In this document: piece after piece, positions 23,624-31,262 of the stretch
Layout of the letters: every line of letters begins with the position of its first letter
Numbering within the stretch: the first letter of the stretch is position 1
NCBI GenBank assembly: GCA_035524495.1
Contig: DATKOR010000034.1
Span: 1-34,013, forward strand
Reading direction: 5' to 3'
Source of the DNA: CAIKZZ01 sp035524495
GTDB taxonomy: Bacteria > Pseudomonadota > Gammaproteobacteria > Steroidobacterales > Steroidobacteraceae
DNA length: 34,013 bases
Translations under genes and position numbers: made by a program
The notes under the pieces: generated by a model
The model's database searches: none
What the model was told of the DNA's origin: nothing
The model's input: the letters and a program-made list of their open reading frames with translations, nothing else

Positions 23624-24774
23624 AGCTCGTCGCGACGGCGCATCGCATCGGCGTAGCCGAGCGCGATCAGCTCGCGCGTGTAGCCGCCCTCGAACAGCAG
23701 ATAGCTCAGCAACGCGGCGCCGCCCGGGTTGGCGGCGCCCATCGTGCGCAGCAGCACGCGCAGCGTGCGCGGGATCTCGTCGGCGTGCCGGTGCGCGATG
23801 GCCGCGAAGTCCTCGCGCGGCGTGAACACGAGGGCCGCGACGTGCCGCAAGCCCGCCCGGTCGGGACCGACCGCGTCGATCAGCTGGTTGTCGCGCTCGA
23901 GGCGCTCGAGGTCGGCGTGCAGCCCGTCCATGAACAGCGTGTCGAGCATGAAGCCGAAGATCTGCCCGAACGACGGGGGCTGGCTGCGCGGCGCGCTCGG
24001 GTCGTGGCACGAAGTGCTGGCCGTGCGCACGCCGATCACCAGCAGGCGGTCCGCACCGAGGCGGATCGCCGGCGACAGCGGCGCGCTCTGGCGCATCGCG
24101 CCGTCGCCGTAGTACTCATCGCCCATGCGCACCGGCGGAAACAGGAACGGCACCGCGGCGCTCGCCATCAGGTGGTCGAGGCCGAGTTCCGCCGGCTCGC
24201 CGCGCCGCCACCCCTTCAGCCACGGTGCGCGCTCGGCGCGCGCCGCGTAGAACGCGACCGACAGCGCCCGGCGGTAGGCGGCCGCGCTGACCGCGAGCGC
24301 GCCGAGGTGGCCGTGCTCGATCGCGTCGCTGATGCGCGCGAAGTTGACGTGCCGTTCGAGCAGCTCGCGGAGCGGGCTGTTGTCGAACACCGAGCGCGGC
24401 GGCGGCGCGAGCCAGCCGCCCGACACGAGTGCGAGCAGCCAGCGCAGACCCGCGCGCAGCATGCTGGCGGCGTCGGCGCGAAACACCTGCTCGACGCTGA
24501 AGTTGCGCCACACGCGCTCGAGGTTGACGACGCCGGCGCGAAAATGCGCCGCGTGTGCGGCGACGACCGCCGCGGTGATCGCGCCGGCGGAGGTGCCGCA
24601 GATCACGTCGAAGGGCACCGGCCCGTCGCGCGGCCCGAGCTCGGCGATCGCCTTCAGCACGCCCACCTGATACGCGCCGCGCGCACCGCCGCCGGAAAGC
24701 ACGAGCCCCAGCCGGCCGCGGTCCTGGACCGGCGCCGCGGCGGGCGGGGCTGTCGCAACGATCGGGTCCGTCAC
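23575..24774 (-). CDS. Patatin-like phospholipase
   Basis: Probable serine acyl-hydrolase of the bacterial patatin family, acting on membrane lipids by family analogy. It has 399 residues from GTG 24772-24774. The oxyanion motif SGGGARGAYQVGVL is at about 27-40, the nucleophile S62 in GTSAG, and the catalytic aspartate D224 in YGDGAMRQ: an intact Ser-Asp dyad. A Sec signal is not evident, so a cytoplasmic or peripheral location is likely. The C-terminal 49 bp are antisense to the end of rapZ. It is divergent from the peroxiredoxin gene. Substrate is unknown. Confidence 0.9.
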   Translation of the reverse strand: MTDPIVATAPPAAAPVQDRGRLGLVLSGGGARGAYQVGVLKAIAELGPRDGPVPFDVICGTSAGAITAAVVAAHAAHFRAGVVNLERVWRNFSVEQVFRADAASMLRAGLRWLLALVSGGWLAPPPRSVFDNSPLRELLERHVNFARISDAIEHGHLGALAVSAAAYRRALSVAFYAARAERAPWLKGWRRGEPAELGLDHLMASAAVPFLFPPVRMGDEYYGDGAMRQSAPLSPAIRLGADRLLVIGVRTASTSCHDPSAPRSQPPSFGQIFGFMLDTLFMDGLHADLERLERDNQLIDAVGPDRAGLRHVAALVFTPREDFAAIAHRHADEIPRTLRVLLRTMGAANPGGAALLSYLLFEGGYTRELIALGYADAMRRRDELQAFVASASCRATTPG

Positions 24775-24780
24775 CGTGTC

Positions 24781-24786
24781 ATTATG
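24781..24786 (-). promoter_or_regulatory. Possible -10 box placing the patatin start at its own GTG
   Basis: CATAAT on the minus strand (24786-24781) ends 6 bp before the GTG start codon at 24774. A start site at the normal distance would fall on the GTG itself, which would make the mRNA leaderless. No Shine-Dalgarno precedes the GTG. No -35 match is visible, so this is tentative. Confidence 0.35.
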
Positions 24787-24851
24787 CGCCGGCCGGGATT
24801 ACCATCGGCACCCCCCGCGGCCGCGCCGCCACTCCGCGTCGGAGGACCCTG

Positions 24852-25418
24852 ATGCCGTCCCCTACCCGCACCGCCGCCATCGCCCTGCTCGCCGCAACGC
24901 TCGCGCTCGCCGTACCCGCCACGCGGGCCGCCTCGCCCGAGGTCGGAGCTGCGGCGCCGCAGTTCAAGCTGCAGGACCAGACCGGCCGCTGGCACACGCT
25001 CGATGAGTACCGCGGCAAGTGGCTGGTGCTCTACTTCTATCCCAAGGACAAGACGCCGGGCTGCACGACCCAGGCCTGCGAGCTGCGCGACAACATCTTC
25101 GCGTTCCGCAAGGCTGGCGCGACGATCGTCGGCATCAGCGTCGACGACGTGGCCTCGCACAAGGAATTCGCCGAGGAGCACAGCCTGCCGTTCACGATCC
25201 TCGCCGACCCGACCAAGCAGACGGCCAGGGACTACGGGGTGCTCGTCAAGATGGCCGGCATCTTCGAGCTTGCGCAGCGCGACACGTTCATCATCGACCC
25301 CGAGGGCCGGATCGCGCGGCACTTCGTCAAGGTCGATCCCAAGGGCCACTCCGAGCTCGTGCTCAAGGAGCTCGCGGCGCTGCAGGCGAAGGCCGCGCCG
25401 GCCAAGAGCGGCGCCTGA
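24852..25418 (+). CDS. Exported PrxQ/Bcp-type peroxiredoxin
   Basis: Thiol peroxidase that reduces hydroperoxides. It has 188 residues; ATG 24852 follows a strong GGAGG. The N-terminus is a clear Sec signal peptide (about 1-26, ending ATRAA), unusual for Bcp, which is normally cytoplasmic. The thioredoxin-fold domain shows YFYPKDKTPGCTTQACELRD with peroxidatic C71 and resolving C76 five residues later, the arrangement of the PrxQ subfamily. ISVDDVASHKEFAEEHSLPF and LADPTKQTARDYGV follow. The stop is 6 bp from the convergent VWA gene stop. Confidence 0.93.
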   Translation: MPSPTRTAAIALLAATLALAVPATRAASPEVGAAAPQFKLQDQTGRWHTLDEYRGKWLVLYFYPKDKTPGCTTQACELRDNIFAFRKAGATIVGISVDDVASHKEFAEEHSLPFTILADPTKQTARDYGVLVKMAGIFELAQRDTFIIDPEGRIARHFVKVDPKGHSELVLKELAALQAKAAPAKSGA

Positions 25419-25424
25419 CCGCGC

Positions 25425-26609
25425 TCAGCGCGCGTTGAGCGCGCGCGTCGCGCGGTCGATGCCGCCGAGCGTCAGCGGGAACATCCGCCCCTCGAGCAGC
25501 TCGCGCGCGACGCCGATCGAGGGCACGTAGTCCCAGCGCTCCTCGGGCTCGGGGTTCAGCCACACGTGGCGCGGGTAGGCGCGCCGCAGGCGCCCGAGCC
25601 AGGCCGCGCCGGGCTCCTCGTTCCAGTGCTCGATGCTGCCCCCCGGCTGCAGGATCTCGTAGGGGCCCATCGTCGCATCGCCGACCAGCACCATCCGGTA
25701 GTCGGGTCCGTAGGTACGGATGACCTCCTCGGTCCGGACGCGTTCGGCGTGGCGGCGGCGGTTGTCCTTCCAGACCGTCTCGTAGACGAAGTTGTGGAAG
25801 TAGTAGTACTCGAGGTGCTTGAACTCGCTGCGTGCGGCGGTGAACAGCTCCTCGCACACCCGCACGTGCTCGTCCATCGAGCCGCCGATGTCGAGGAACA
25901 GCAGCACCTTGATCGCGTTGTGCCGCTCGGGCACGAGCTTGAGGTCCAGCCACCCGGCGTTGCGCGCCGTCGCATCGATCGTGCCACCGAGGTCGAGCTC
26001 CTCGGCGGCGCCCTCGCGCGCGAAGCGCCGCAGGCGCCGCAGCGCGAGCTTGATGTTGCGCGTGCCAAGCTCGACGGAGTCGTCGAGGTTGCGGAACTCG
26101 CGCCGGTCCCAGACCTTGATCGCGCTTCTGTTGCGCGAGCTGTCCTGGCCGATCCGCACGCCCTCAGGGTTGTAGCCGTAGGCGCCGAACGGCGAGCGGC
26201 CCGCGGTGCCGATCCACTTGTTGCCGCCCTCGTGGCGCGCCTGCTGCTCGCGCAGCCGCTCCTGCAGCGCCTCCATCAGCGCCTCGAAGCCGCCGAGCGC
26301 CTCGACCTTGGCCCGCTCCTCGTCGCTGAGGTTGAGTTCCGCCATGCGCCGCAGCCATTCCTCGGGCAGAGCGGCGGCGTCGATCGCGGCGAACGCCTGC
26401 TCGAGCCCCTTGAAATGCGCGCCGAACACCCGGTCGTAGCGGTCGTAGTGGCCCTCGTCCTTGACGAGCACCGTGCGGGCGAGCACGTAGAAGTCCTCGA
26501 CCGACAGCGTCCCGATGCGCGCCGCGAGCGCCTCCAGCAGCGCCAGGAATTCGGTCAGCGACACCGGGACGCCGGCGGCGCGCAGCATCAGGAAGAAGCG
26601 GACCAGCAC
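25425..26609 (-). CDS. VWA-domain (CoxE-like) protein paired with MoxR
   Basis: Cytoplasmic protein with a von Willebrand A metal-ion-dependent adhesion domain; members pair with MoxR ATPases as presumed chaperone or metal-insertion systems. It has 394 residues, GTG 26607-26609. An N-terminal helical part (VRFFLMLRAAGVPVSLTEFL) is followed by a charged linker with GAYGYNPEG. The VWA domain begins at about residue 233, with MIDAS-like DIGGSMD at 240-246, where the third position is Gly rather than Ser. LNPEPEERWDYVPSIGVAREL near the end is typical. It lies 18 bp after the moxR-type gene, surely in one operon. Client unknown. Confidence 0.88.
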   Translation of the reverse strand: MLVRFFLMLRAAGVPVSLTEFLALLEALAARIGTLSVEDFYVLARTVLVKDEGHYDRYDRVFGAHFKGLEQAFAAIDAAALPEEWLRRMAELNLSDEERAKVEALGGFEALMEALQERLREQQARHEGGNKWIGTAGRSPFGAYGYNPEGVRIGQDSSRNRSAIKVWDRREFRNLDDSVELGTRNIKLALRRLRRFAREGAAEELDLGGTIDATARNAGWLDLKLVPERHNAIKVLLFLDIGGSMDEHVRVCEELFTAARSEFKHLEYYYFHNFVYETVWKDNRRRHAERVRTEEVIRTYGPDYRMVLVGDATMGPYEILQPGGSIEHWNEEPGAAWLGRLRRAYPRHVWLNPEPEERWDYVPSIGVARELLEGRMFPLTLGGIDRATRALNAR

Positions 26610-26627
26610 GCGAACCCGCCGTTCCCG

Positions 26628-27482
26628 TCAGCGGGCGCCGCGCCGGTTCATGAACACGAGCTGCTCGAACAGGTGCACGTCCTGCTCGTTCTTGAGCAGC
26701 GCGCCGTACAGCGGCGGTATCACCGACTTGCCGTCGGTGGAGCGCAGCGCCTCGGGCGGGATGTCCTCGGCCAGCAGCAGCTTGATCCAGTCGAGCAGTT
26801 CCGACGTCGACGGCTTCTTCTTCAGGCCCGGCACGTCGCGCAGCCGGTAGAACGCCTCGAGCGCCTCTTTCAGGAGCTCGCGCTTCAGGCGCGGGAAGTG
26901 CACGTCGACGATCTGCGTCATCGTCTCGGCGTCGGGAAAGCGGATGTAGTGAAAGAAGCAGCGCCGCAGGAATGCGTCCGGCAGCTCCTTCTCGTTGTTG
27001 CTCGTGATCACGATGATCGGGCGGTGGCGCGCCTTCACGAGCTCGCGCGTCTCGTAGACGTAGAACTCCATCCGGTCGAGCTCGCGCAGGAGGTCGTTCG
27101 GGAACTCGATGTCGGCCTTGTCGATCTCGTCGATCAGCAGCACCGGCTGCACCTCGCTGGTGAACGCCTCCCACAGGCGTCCGCGGACGATGTAGTTGCC
27201 GATGTCGTGCACGCGCGCGTCGCCGAGCTGCGAGTCGCGCAGCCGCGAGACCGCGTCGTACTCGTAAAGGCCCTGCTGCGCCTTGGTCGTCGACTTGATG
27301 TGCCACTCGTAGAGCGGACGGCCGAGCGAGCCAGCGATCTCCTCGGCGAGCTGCGTCTTGCCGGTGCCGGGCTCGCCCTTGATCAGCAGCGGCCGCGCCA
27401 GCGTCACCGCGGCGTTGACCGCCATCTTGAGGTCGTCGGTCGCGACGTAGCGCTGCGTGCCGGTAAAGCGGGGGGTCGACAT
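26628..27482 (-). CDS. MoxR-family AAA+ ATPase
   Basis: AAA+ ATPase that works with the VWA protein encoded directly downstream. It has 284 residues, ATG 27480-27482 with an AAGGAA ribosome site. Walker A GEPGTGKT at 36-43, Walker B LLIDEID at 115-121, sensor-1 in VITSNNEKELP, and arginine-finger region DAFLRRCFFHYIRFP. The C-terminal lid extends to RGAR. A TAATAT on the minus strand (27514-27509) may be its -10 box. The cognate partner is clear from adjacency; the cellular target is not. Confidence 0.93.
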   Translation of the reverse strand: MSTPRFTGTQRYVATDDLKMAVNAAVTLARPLLIKGEPGTGKTQLAEEIAGSLGRPLYEWHIKSTTKAQQGLYEYDAVSRLRDSQLGDARVHDIGNYIVRGRLWEAFTSEVQPVLLIDEIDKADIEFPNDLLRELDRMEFYVYETRELVKARHRPIIVITSNNEKELPDAFLRRCFFHYIRFPDAETMTQIVDVHFPRLKRELLKEALEAFYRLRDVPGLKKKPSTSELLDWIKLLLAEDIPPEALRSTDGKSVIPPLYGALLKNEQDVHLFEQLVFMNRRGAR

Positions 27483-27566
27483 GGGGATTCCTTAGCGTGC
27501 CGACCGTCATATTAAACGGGCGAGCGCGCCGGGGCGATCGCGGCCCGCCGCAGGGACCCGGTGCGG

Positions 27567-28493
27567 TCAGCGCACGCCGCCGATGGCGGATCCGTAGTAC
27601 TCGCCGACGCCTGCGGCGATCGCCGCGACCAGCTCGCGCTCGGCGGGCCTGAGGTGCGGGCCACAGATGTCGAGGATCAGCACTGCGCACGGGGCGTCGC
27701 TGTCGTTCCAGGCCTCGTGCTCGATCGTGTCGTCGAACACGAACGCCGCGCCGACCCTCCACTCGCGCCGCTCGGCGCCGACGCGAAAGCCGCAGCCCGG
27801 CGGGACGACGAGCGGCAGGTGCACGATCAGCCGCGCGTTGGTGACGCCGGTGTGCGGCGGGATGCGGGTCTTGGCGTCGAGGATCGAGAACACCGCCGTC
27901 GGGCCGCAGCCCGGGATCTCGCAGCGCGGCCAGGCGTCGAGCGCCCGGACGGTGCGCCGACAGCGCGCGAGGTGCTCCGGGAATGCCACGCCCTCCTTCC
28001 ACAGGAAGTTGACGCCCCAGCGCCGCGAGTGGTTGAGCTCGCGCCACTGGTCGAGCGGCACGCCGGCGGGCAGCGCGACGCAGGGCTCGAGCAGCCCGGG
28101 CCCGCCGCCGAGCACCTCGAGCAGCGCGCGGTTGTTGGCGGCGACCGCGTTCGCGGCCGCCTGCAGCACCGGCCGCATCGAGGGCGGCGGCCCGGCGTCC
28201 AGCGGGATCATCTGCAGCGCCGTCCGGTAGAGCGCCGCCGCGGCGCCTGGCTGTCCCAAGAGCTCGAGCAGTGAGGGCTTCTGCAGTTGCGCGCGCAGGT
28301 GGCGCGGCTCGAGCGCGAGCACGCGGTCGAGCGCCGCCATCTCCTCGTCCGGCTCGCCGAGCCCGCGCAGCGCGGCCGCGAGGTTGAGCCACAGCTCCGC
28401 GTGGCGCGGCGCGCTCGCCAGCGCCTGCTTCAGCAGCTCGCGCGCGCCGGCGGCATCGCCGGCCAGCAGGCGGGCGCGGGCCCGCTCGTTCAA
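27567..28493 (-). CDS. TPR plus aspartyl/asparaginyl beta-hydroxylase (5' end uncertain)
   Basis: Probable Fe(II)/2-oxoglutarate-dependent dioxygenase of the aspartyl/asparaginyl beta-hydroxylase family. The called start is a TTG at 28491-28493, giving 308 residues, but it cuts into the TPR region and is probably not the true beginning. Helical TPR repeats occupy about 1-95 (ARHAELWLNLAAALRGLGEPDEEM type). The dioxygenase domain follows about 145-290, with iron ligands H214 (PPHTGVTNARL) and H259 (DDTIEHEAWND); the family has no acidic iron ligand, so the absence is normal. R221 lies close to the first histidine. The coding pattern continues upstream of the TTG: see 28494-28633. Confidence 0.85.
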   Translation of the reverse strand: MNERARARLLAGDAAGARELLKQALASAPRHAELWLNLAAALRGLGEPDEEMAALDRVLALEPRHLRAQLQKPSLLELLGQPGAAAALYRTALQMIPLDAGPPPSMRPVLQAAANAVAANNRALLEVLGGGPGLLEPCVALPAGVPLDQWRELNHSRRWGVNFLWKEGVAFPEHLARCRRTVRALDAWPRCEIPGCGPTAVFSILDAKTRIPPHTGVTNARLIVHLPLVVPPGCGFRVGAERREWRVGAAFVFDDTIEHEAWNDSDAPCAVLILDICGPHLRPAERELVAAIAAGVGEYYGSAIGGVR

Positions 28494-28633
28494 GACGCGC
28501 GGATGTCGCGGGGCATCGGCCTGCGCCTGCGCGATCAGACGCCGGGCTTCCTGCAGCTGCGCCGCCGCACCGGCCTGCTGTGCGAGATCGATCAGCCGTT
28601 GAATGCGTCCGTCGTCGCGGTCGAGGTGTCCAT
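28494..28633 (-). other. Apparent out-of-frame 5' part of the beta-hydroxylase gene
   Basis: The hydroxylase frame stays open upstream of its TTG and reads like TPR coding sequence: IQRLIDLAQQAGAAAQLQEA, then RRLIAQAQADAPRHPRVLNE. It contains no ATG, GTG or TTG. The natural start, ATG 28631-28633 with AGAGG 7 bp before it, reads MDTSTATTDAFNG and then stops at TGA, in a different frame. A one-base shift near 28604-28606 would join the two. This may be a real frameshift, programmed slippage, a rare ATT start at 28602-28604, or a sequence error. Confidence 0.6.
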
Positions 28634-28795
28634 GGCGCGCCTCTGGCGGCCGACGTTCAGCGTCGTCGCCACGCGGCGCCCTGCCGCCGCAACGCAGTCC
28701 GTTGCCGCTCGCGCGCCAATTTGCGGCGCACGCGCGTGCGGCCCGCGCCGGCGGGTTGCATGGATATGTGCGCGGCGCGGCGCGCGTCCTGGACG

Positions 28796-31168
28796 TCAGG
28801 GCGTCAGGATCAGCGTGTGTGTCGCCGGACCCGGCAGGAACGGTGCCGGCGGCGCGCCGTGCGCCCAGTGCTCGTGGCCGGCGCGATAGTACGGCGACAG
28901 CGGGTGGCCGCTCTGGCCACCCGGCATCTCGAAGTACCCGTCCGCCTCGTGGCCGGGAGAGACGGCGAAGCGCTCCGAGGCGCCGAAGGCCGGGCCCTGC
29001 ACGCGCGGCATGTCCTCATCGCCCGGCAGCATCTCCGGCGGCAGATCGAGCAGGTTCCCGAGACCCGGGACTGCGCCCGACAGCGGGTGGCGGATGCGCG
29101 TGCGATTCGCGCGTCCCCAGGTGCAGTCGAGCAGCTTCGGGCAGTCCGCGTCGAGTCCGGCGACCGCGGCGTCCGCCGCCGCGAGCAGGAAGCTCTTCCA
29201 GTCGGCGTAGCCGGGCGGCAACAGGTGGGCGGGACGCCCCTCGATCAGCGTCCATAGCGGGCCTTCAAACGACGCCGGCACGCTGAAGCGGAAGCTCGGG
29301 TTCTTGACGCGCGCCGGCGCGATCAGCGCGAAGAACACGCGCCGCTCGACCTCGGCCCGGAAGGCGCGCACCAGCCGGTACGCCGCGTCGTCGATCGCCG
29401 CGTGCCCGGTCCACGACGGCAGCGCCGCGCGCAGCTGCAACCGGCGCGGCTGGTTCGCGGTCGCGGTCGCGTCGAGCAGCTCGAGCAGCAGCTCGTGCCA
29501 GCGCGCGAGAAAGAGCGAGCGGTCGTCGAGTTGCACCGCGAGCGCATCGGCCGGCGTCTGCTTGTCGCCGCGCGCCCTGAGGCCCGCGAGGATCTGTCGC
29601 GCGCGCGCGCCGCGGTCGTAGCCGCCGTCGCCGATCGCCGCGAGCGCGCCGCCGCCGACGACGCGCGCGTTGGCAGTCGCAATCTGGCCGCCGGCCAGAT
29701 CGACGAGCGTCGGGTGCGACGCGGGCGCGAGCCAGCCATCGAAGCCGACCGCGGGATCGTCGGATGCGCGCGGGACCGAGGCGTCGCCGGCGCGGCGCGT
29801 CGGCACCTGGCCGGCGATGGTCCAGCCGATGTGGCCGTCGCGGTCGCCGCAGACGAAGTTCTGGGCCGGGATGCCGGCGCGCGCGGCGACCGCGAGCGCC
29901 TCGCGGACCGTCGTCACCCGCTCGAGGGCCACGAGCTCGAGGTTGACGGCGGACGGGTCGTGCGCGGTCCACTCGAGCGCGAACGCGCGCCCCCGCTCGT
30001 CGCGGGCGACGACCGGGCCCCATTCGGTGCCGACCACGTCGAGCTCGACGGGGTTTGCGCCGTTGACGAGGATCTTCTCGTGGCTGTGCGTGAACGGCCG
30101 CGCTCCGGCGGCGCTCAGGTAGCGCGCCGGGTCGGCAGGATCGGGGACGACGCGGATCAGGTCCTCGTAGTCGCCGTAGCTGTTCGTGAACGCCCACGCG
30201 ACGTGGGTGTTGCTCCCGGTCACGACCGCGGGCGTGCCGGGCAGCGTGACGCCCGTGACGTCGGCCGCCGCGTCGCCCGTCACGCGCAAGCGCGCGCGGT
30301 ACCAAGTGTTCGGCACCCGCAGTCCGAGGTGCATGTCGTTGGCGACGAGCGCGGCGCCGGTGGCGGTGCGCGCGCCGGCGACCGCCCAGTTGTTGCTGCC
30401 GGAGGCGGGCCGCGAGCGCGAATGCCGCGGCGGCGGCTCGAAGTCGAGACTGCCGACGTGCGCGAGATCGTACTCCGCTGCGCTCGGCACGACCGGCGCT
30501 TCGCTCTGCGAGCCGTCGAGCGCGGCCTCCCACGCCGGTGCGGCGGCGAGCACGAAGCGTGCCGCGCTCGCCGGCAGCGCTTCGCGGATCAGGCCGTTCT
30601 GCAACTTCGTGTGGCCGTCCGGCTCCTGCAGCTGCAGGAACATCGCCAGCACCGCGAGCACCGAGTCCTCGGCGCGCCACGGCTCCGGCGCGCTGCGCAG
30701 CAGCAGGTACTCGAAGGGGCGCGCGCGCAGCGAGCCAAGCCCGGCGTTGACGCCGGCCGCGTAGACCTCGAGCAGCGCGCGCTGTTCGGGCGCGCCGTTC
30801 GCGAGCGCTGCGCGCGCCATGCTGCGGAAGCGATGCAGCCGCAGCTCGCGGTCGGCCTCGAGCGTCGCGCTGCCGAAGAGCGCCGAGAGCTCGCCGGCCG
30901 CCGCGCGCCGCAGCAGGTCCATCTGGAAGAAGCGGTCCTGGCCGTGTGCGTAGCCGAGGCCGAAGGCGACGTCGGCGCGCGTCGCGCCGCTCACGGTCAC
31001 CGCACCCTCGGCGTCGCGCTCGATCGTCAGCCGCTCGCCGATCGCGCGCGTCGTGGCGTGCCCGTCGAGCACCGGCAGGCTCGCGCGCAGCGTCAGCCAC
31101 GCGGCCGCGACCGCGGCGACGGCGAGCGCGACGATGCCTGCGCCGATGCGCGGCAGGAGCTTCGACAT
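28796..31168 (-). CDS. Penicillin-acylase-family N-terminal-nucleophile hydrolase
   Basis: Secreted or membrane-anchored amidohydrolase of the penicillin acylase family; members also cleave acyl-homoserine lactones or other acyl amides, and the substrate cannot be read here. ATG 31166-31168 gives 790 residues; earlier in-frame ATGs at 31198 and 31225 only add a basic extension. A hydrophobic segment at about 6-26 is a signal anchor. The alpha part carries DVAFGLGYAHGQDRFFQMDL. The autocleavage site is SG|SNNW, with nucleophile S258 starting the beta chain, followed by VANDMHLGLRVPNTWY. The end shows FGASERFAVSPG and MPGGQSGHPLSPYY, both conserved. It stands 94 bp after pyk; a 162-bp gap without recognisable gene follows (28634-28795). 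Confidence 0.92.
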   Translation of the reverse strand: MSKLLPRIGAGIVALAVAAVAAAWLTLRASLPVLDGHATTRAIGERLTIERDAEGAVTVSGATRADVAFGLGYAHGQDRFFQMDLLRRAAAGELSALFGSATLEADRELRLHRFRSMARAALANGAPEQRALLEVYAAGVNAGLGSLRARPFEYLLLRSAPEPWRAEDSVLAVLAMFLQLQEPDGHTKLQNGLIREALPASAARFVLAAAPAWEAALDGSQSEAPVVPSAAEYDLAHVGSLDFEPPPRHSRSRPASGSNNWAVAGARTATGAALVANDMHLGLRVPNTWYRARLRVTGDAAADVTGVTLPGTPAVVTGSNTHVAWAFTNSYGDYEDLIRVVPDPADPARYLSAAGARPFTHSHEKILVNGANPVELDVVGTEWGPVVARDERGRAFALEWTAHDPSAVNLELVALERVTTVREALAVAARAGIPAQNFVCGDRDGHIGWTIAGQVPTRRAGDASVPRASDDPAVGFDGWLAPASHPTLVDLAGGQIATANARVVGGGALAAIGDGGYDRGARARQILAGLRARGDKQTPADALAVQLDDRSLFLARWHELLLELLDATATANQPRRLQLRAALPSWTGHAAIDDAAYRLVRAFRAEVERRVFFALIAPARVKNPSFRFSVPASFEGPLWTLIEGRPAHLLPPGYADWKSFLLAAADAAVAGLDADCPKLLDCTWGRANRTRIRHPLSGAVPGLGNLLDLPPEMLPGDEDMPRVQGPAFGASERFAVSPGHEADGYFEMPGGQSGHPLSPYYRAGHEHWAHGAPPAPFLPGPATHTLILTP

Positions 31169-31183
31169 GGAGCGGCGTCCCGT

Positions 31184-31207
31184 GCGGCGAGGCTGCATCC
31201 TCGCCGC
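31184..31207 (-). terminator. Perfect 9-bp hairpin between pyk and the acylase gene
   Basis: GCGGCGAGG (31184-31192) and CCTCGCCGC (31199-31207) form a perfect 9-bp stem with a 6-nt loop. It lies 55 bp after the pyk stop and 16 bp before the acylase ATG. No T-run follows, so it may terminate weakly, act as an mRNA 3'-end stabiliser, or sit in the acylase leader. A second stem, GGCGCGG/CCGCGCC (31232-31238 with 31250-31256), lies immediately after the pyk stop. Confidence 0.4.
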
Positions 31208-31262
31208 TTCGCGCACCAGTGGCAAGTGAGCGGCGCGGCGGCGCGGGCGCCGCGCCCGGCGC

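Noticed and set aside
25425..27482. MoxR-VWA pair as a possible defence module
   Set aside because: It lacks the extra effector genes of AAA/VWA ternary defence systems, has normal composition, and sits among housekeeping genes without mobile elements.
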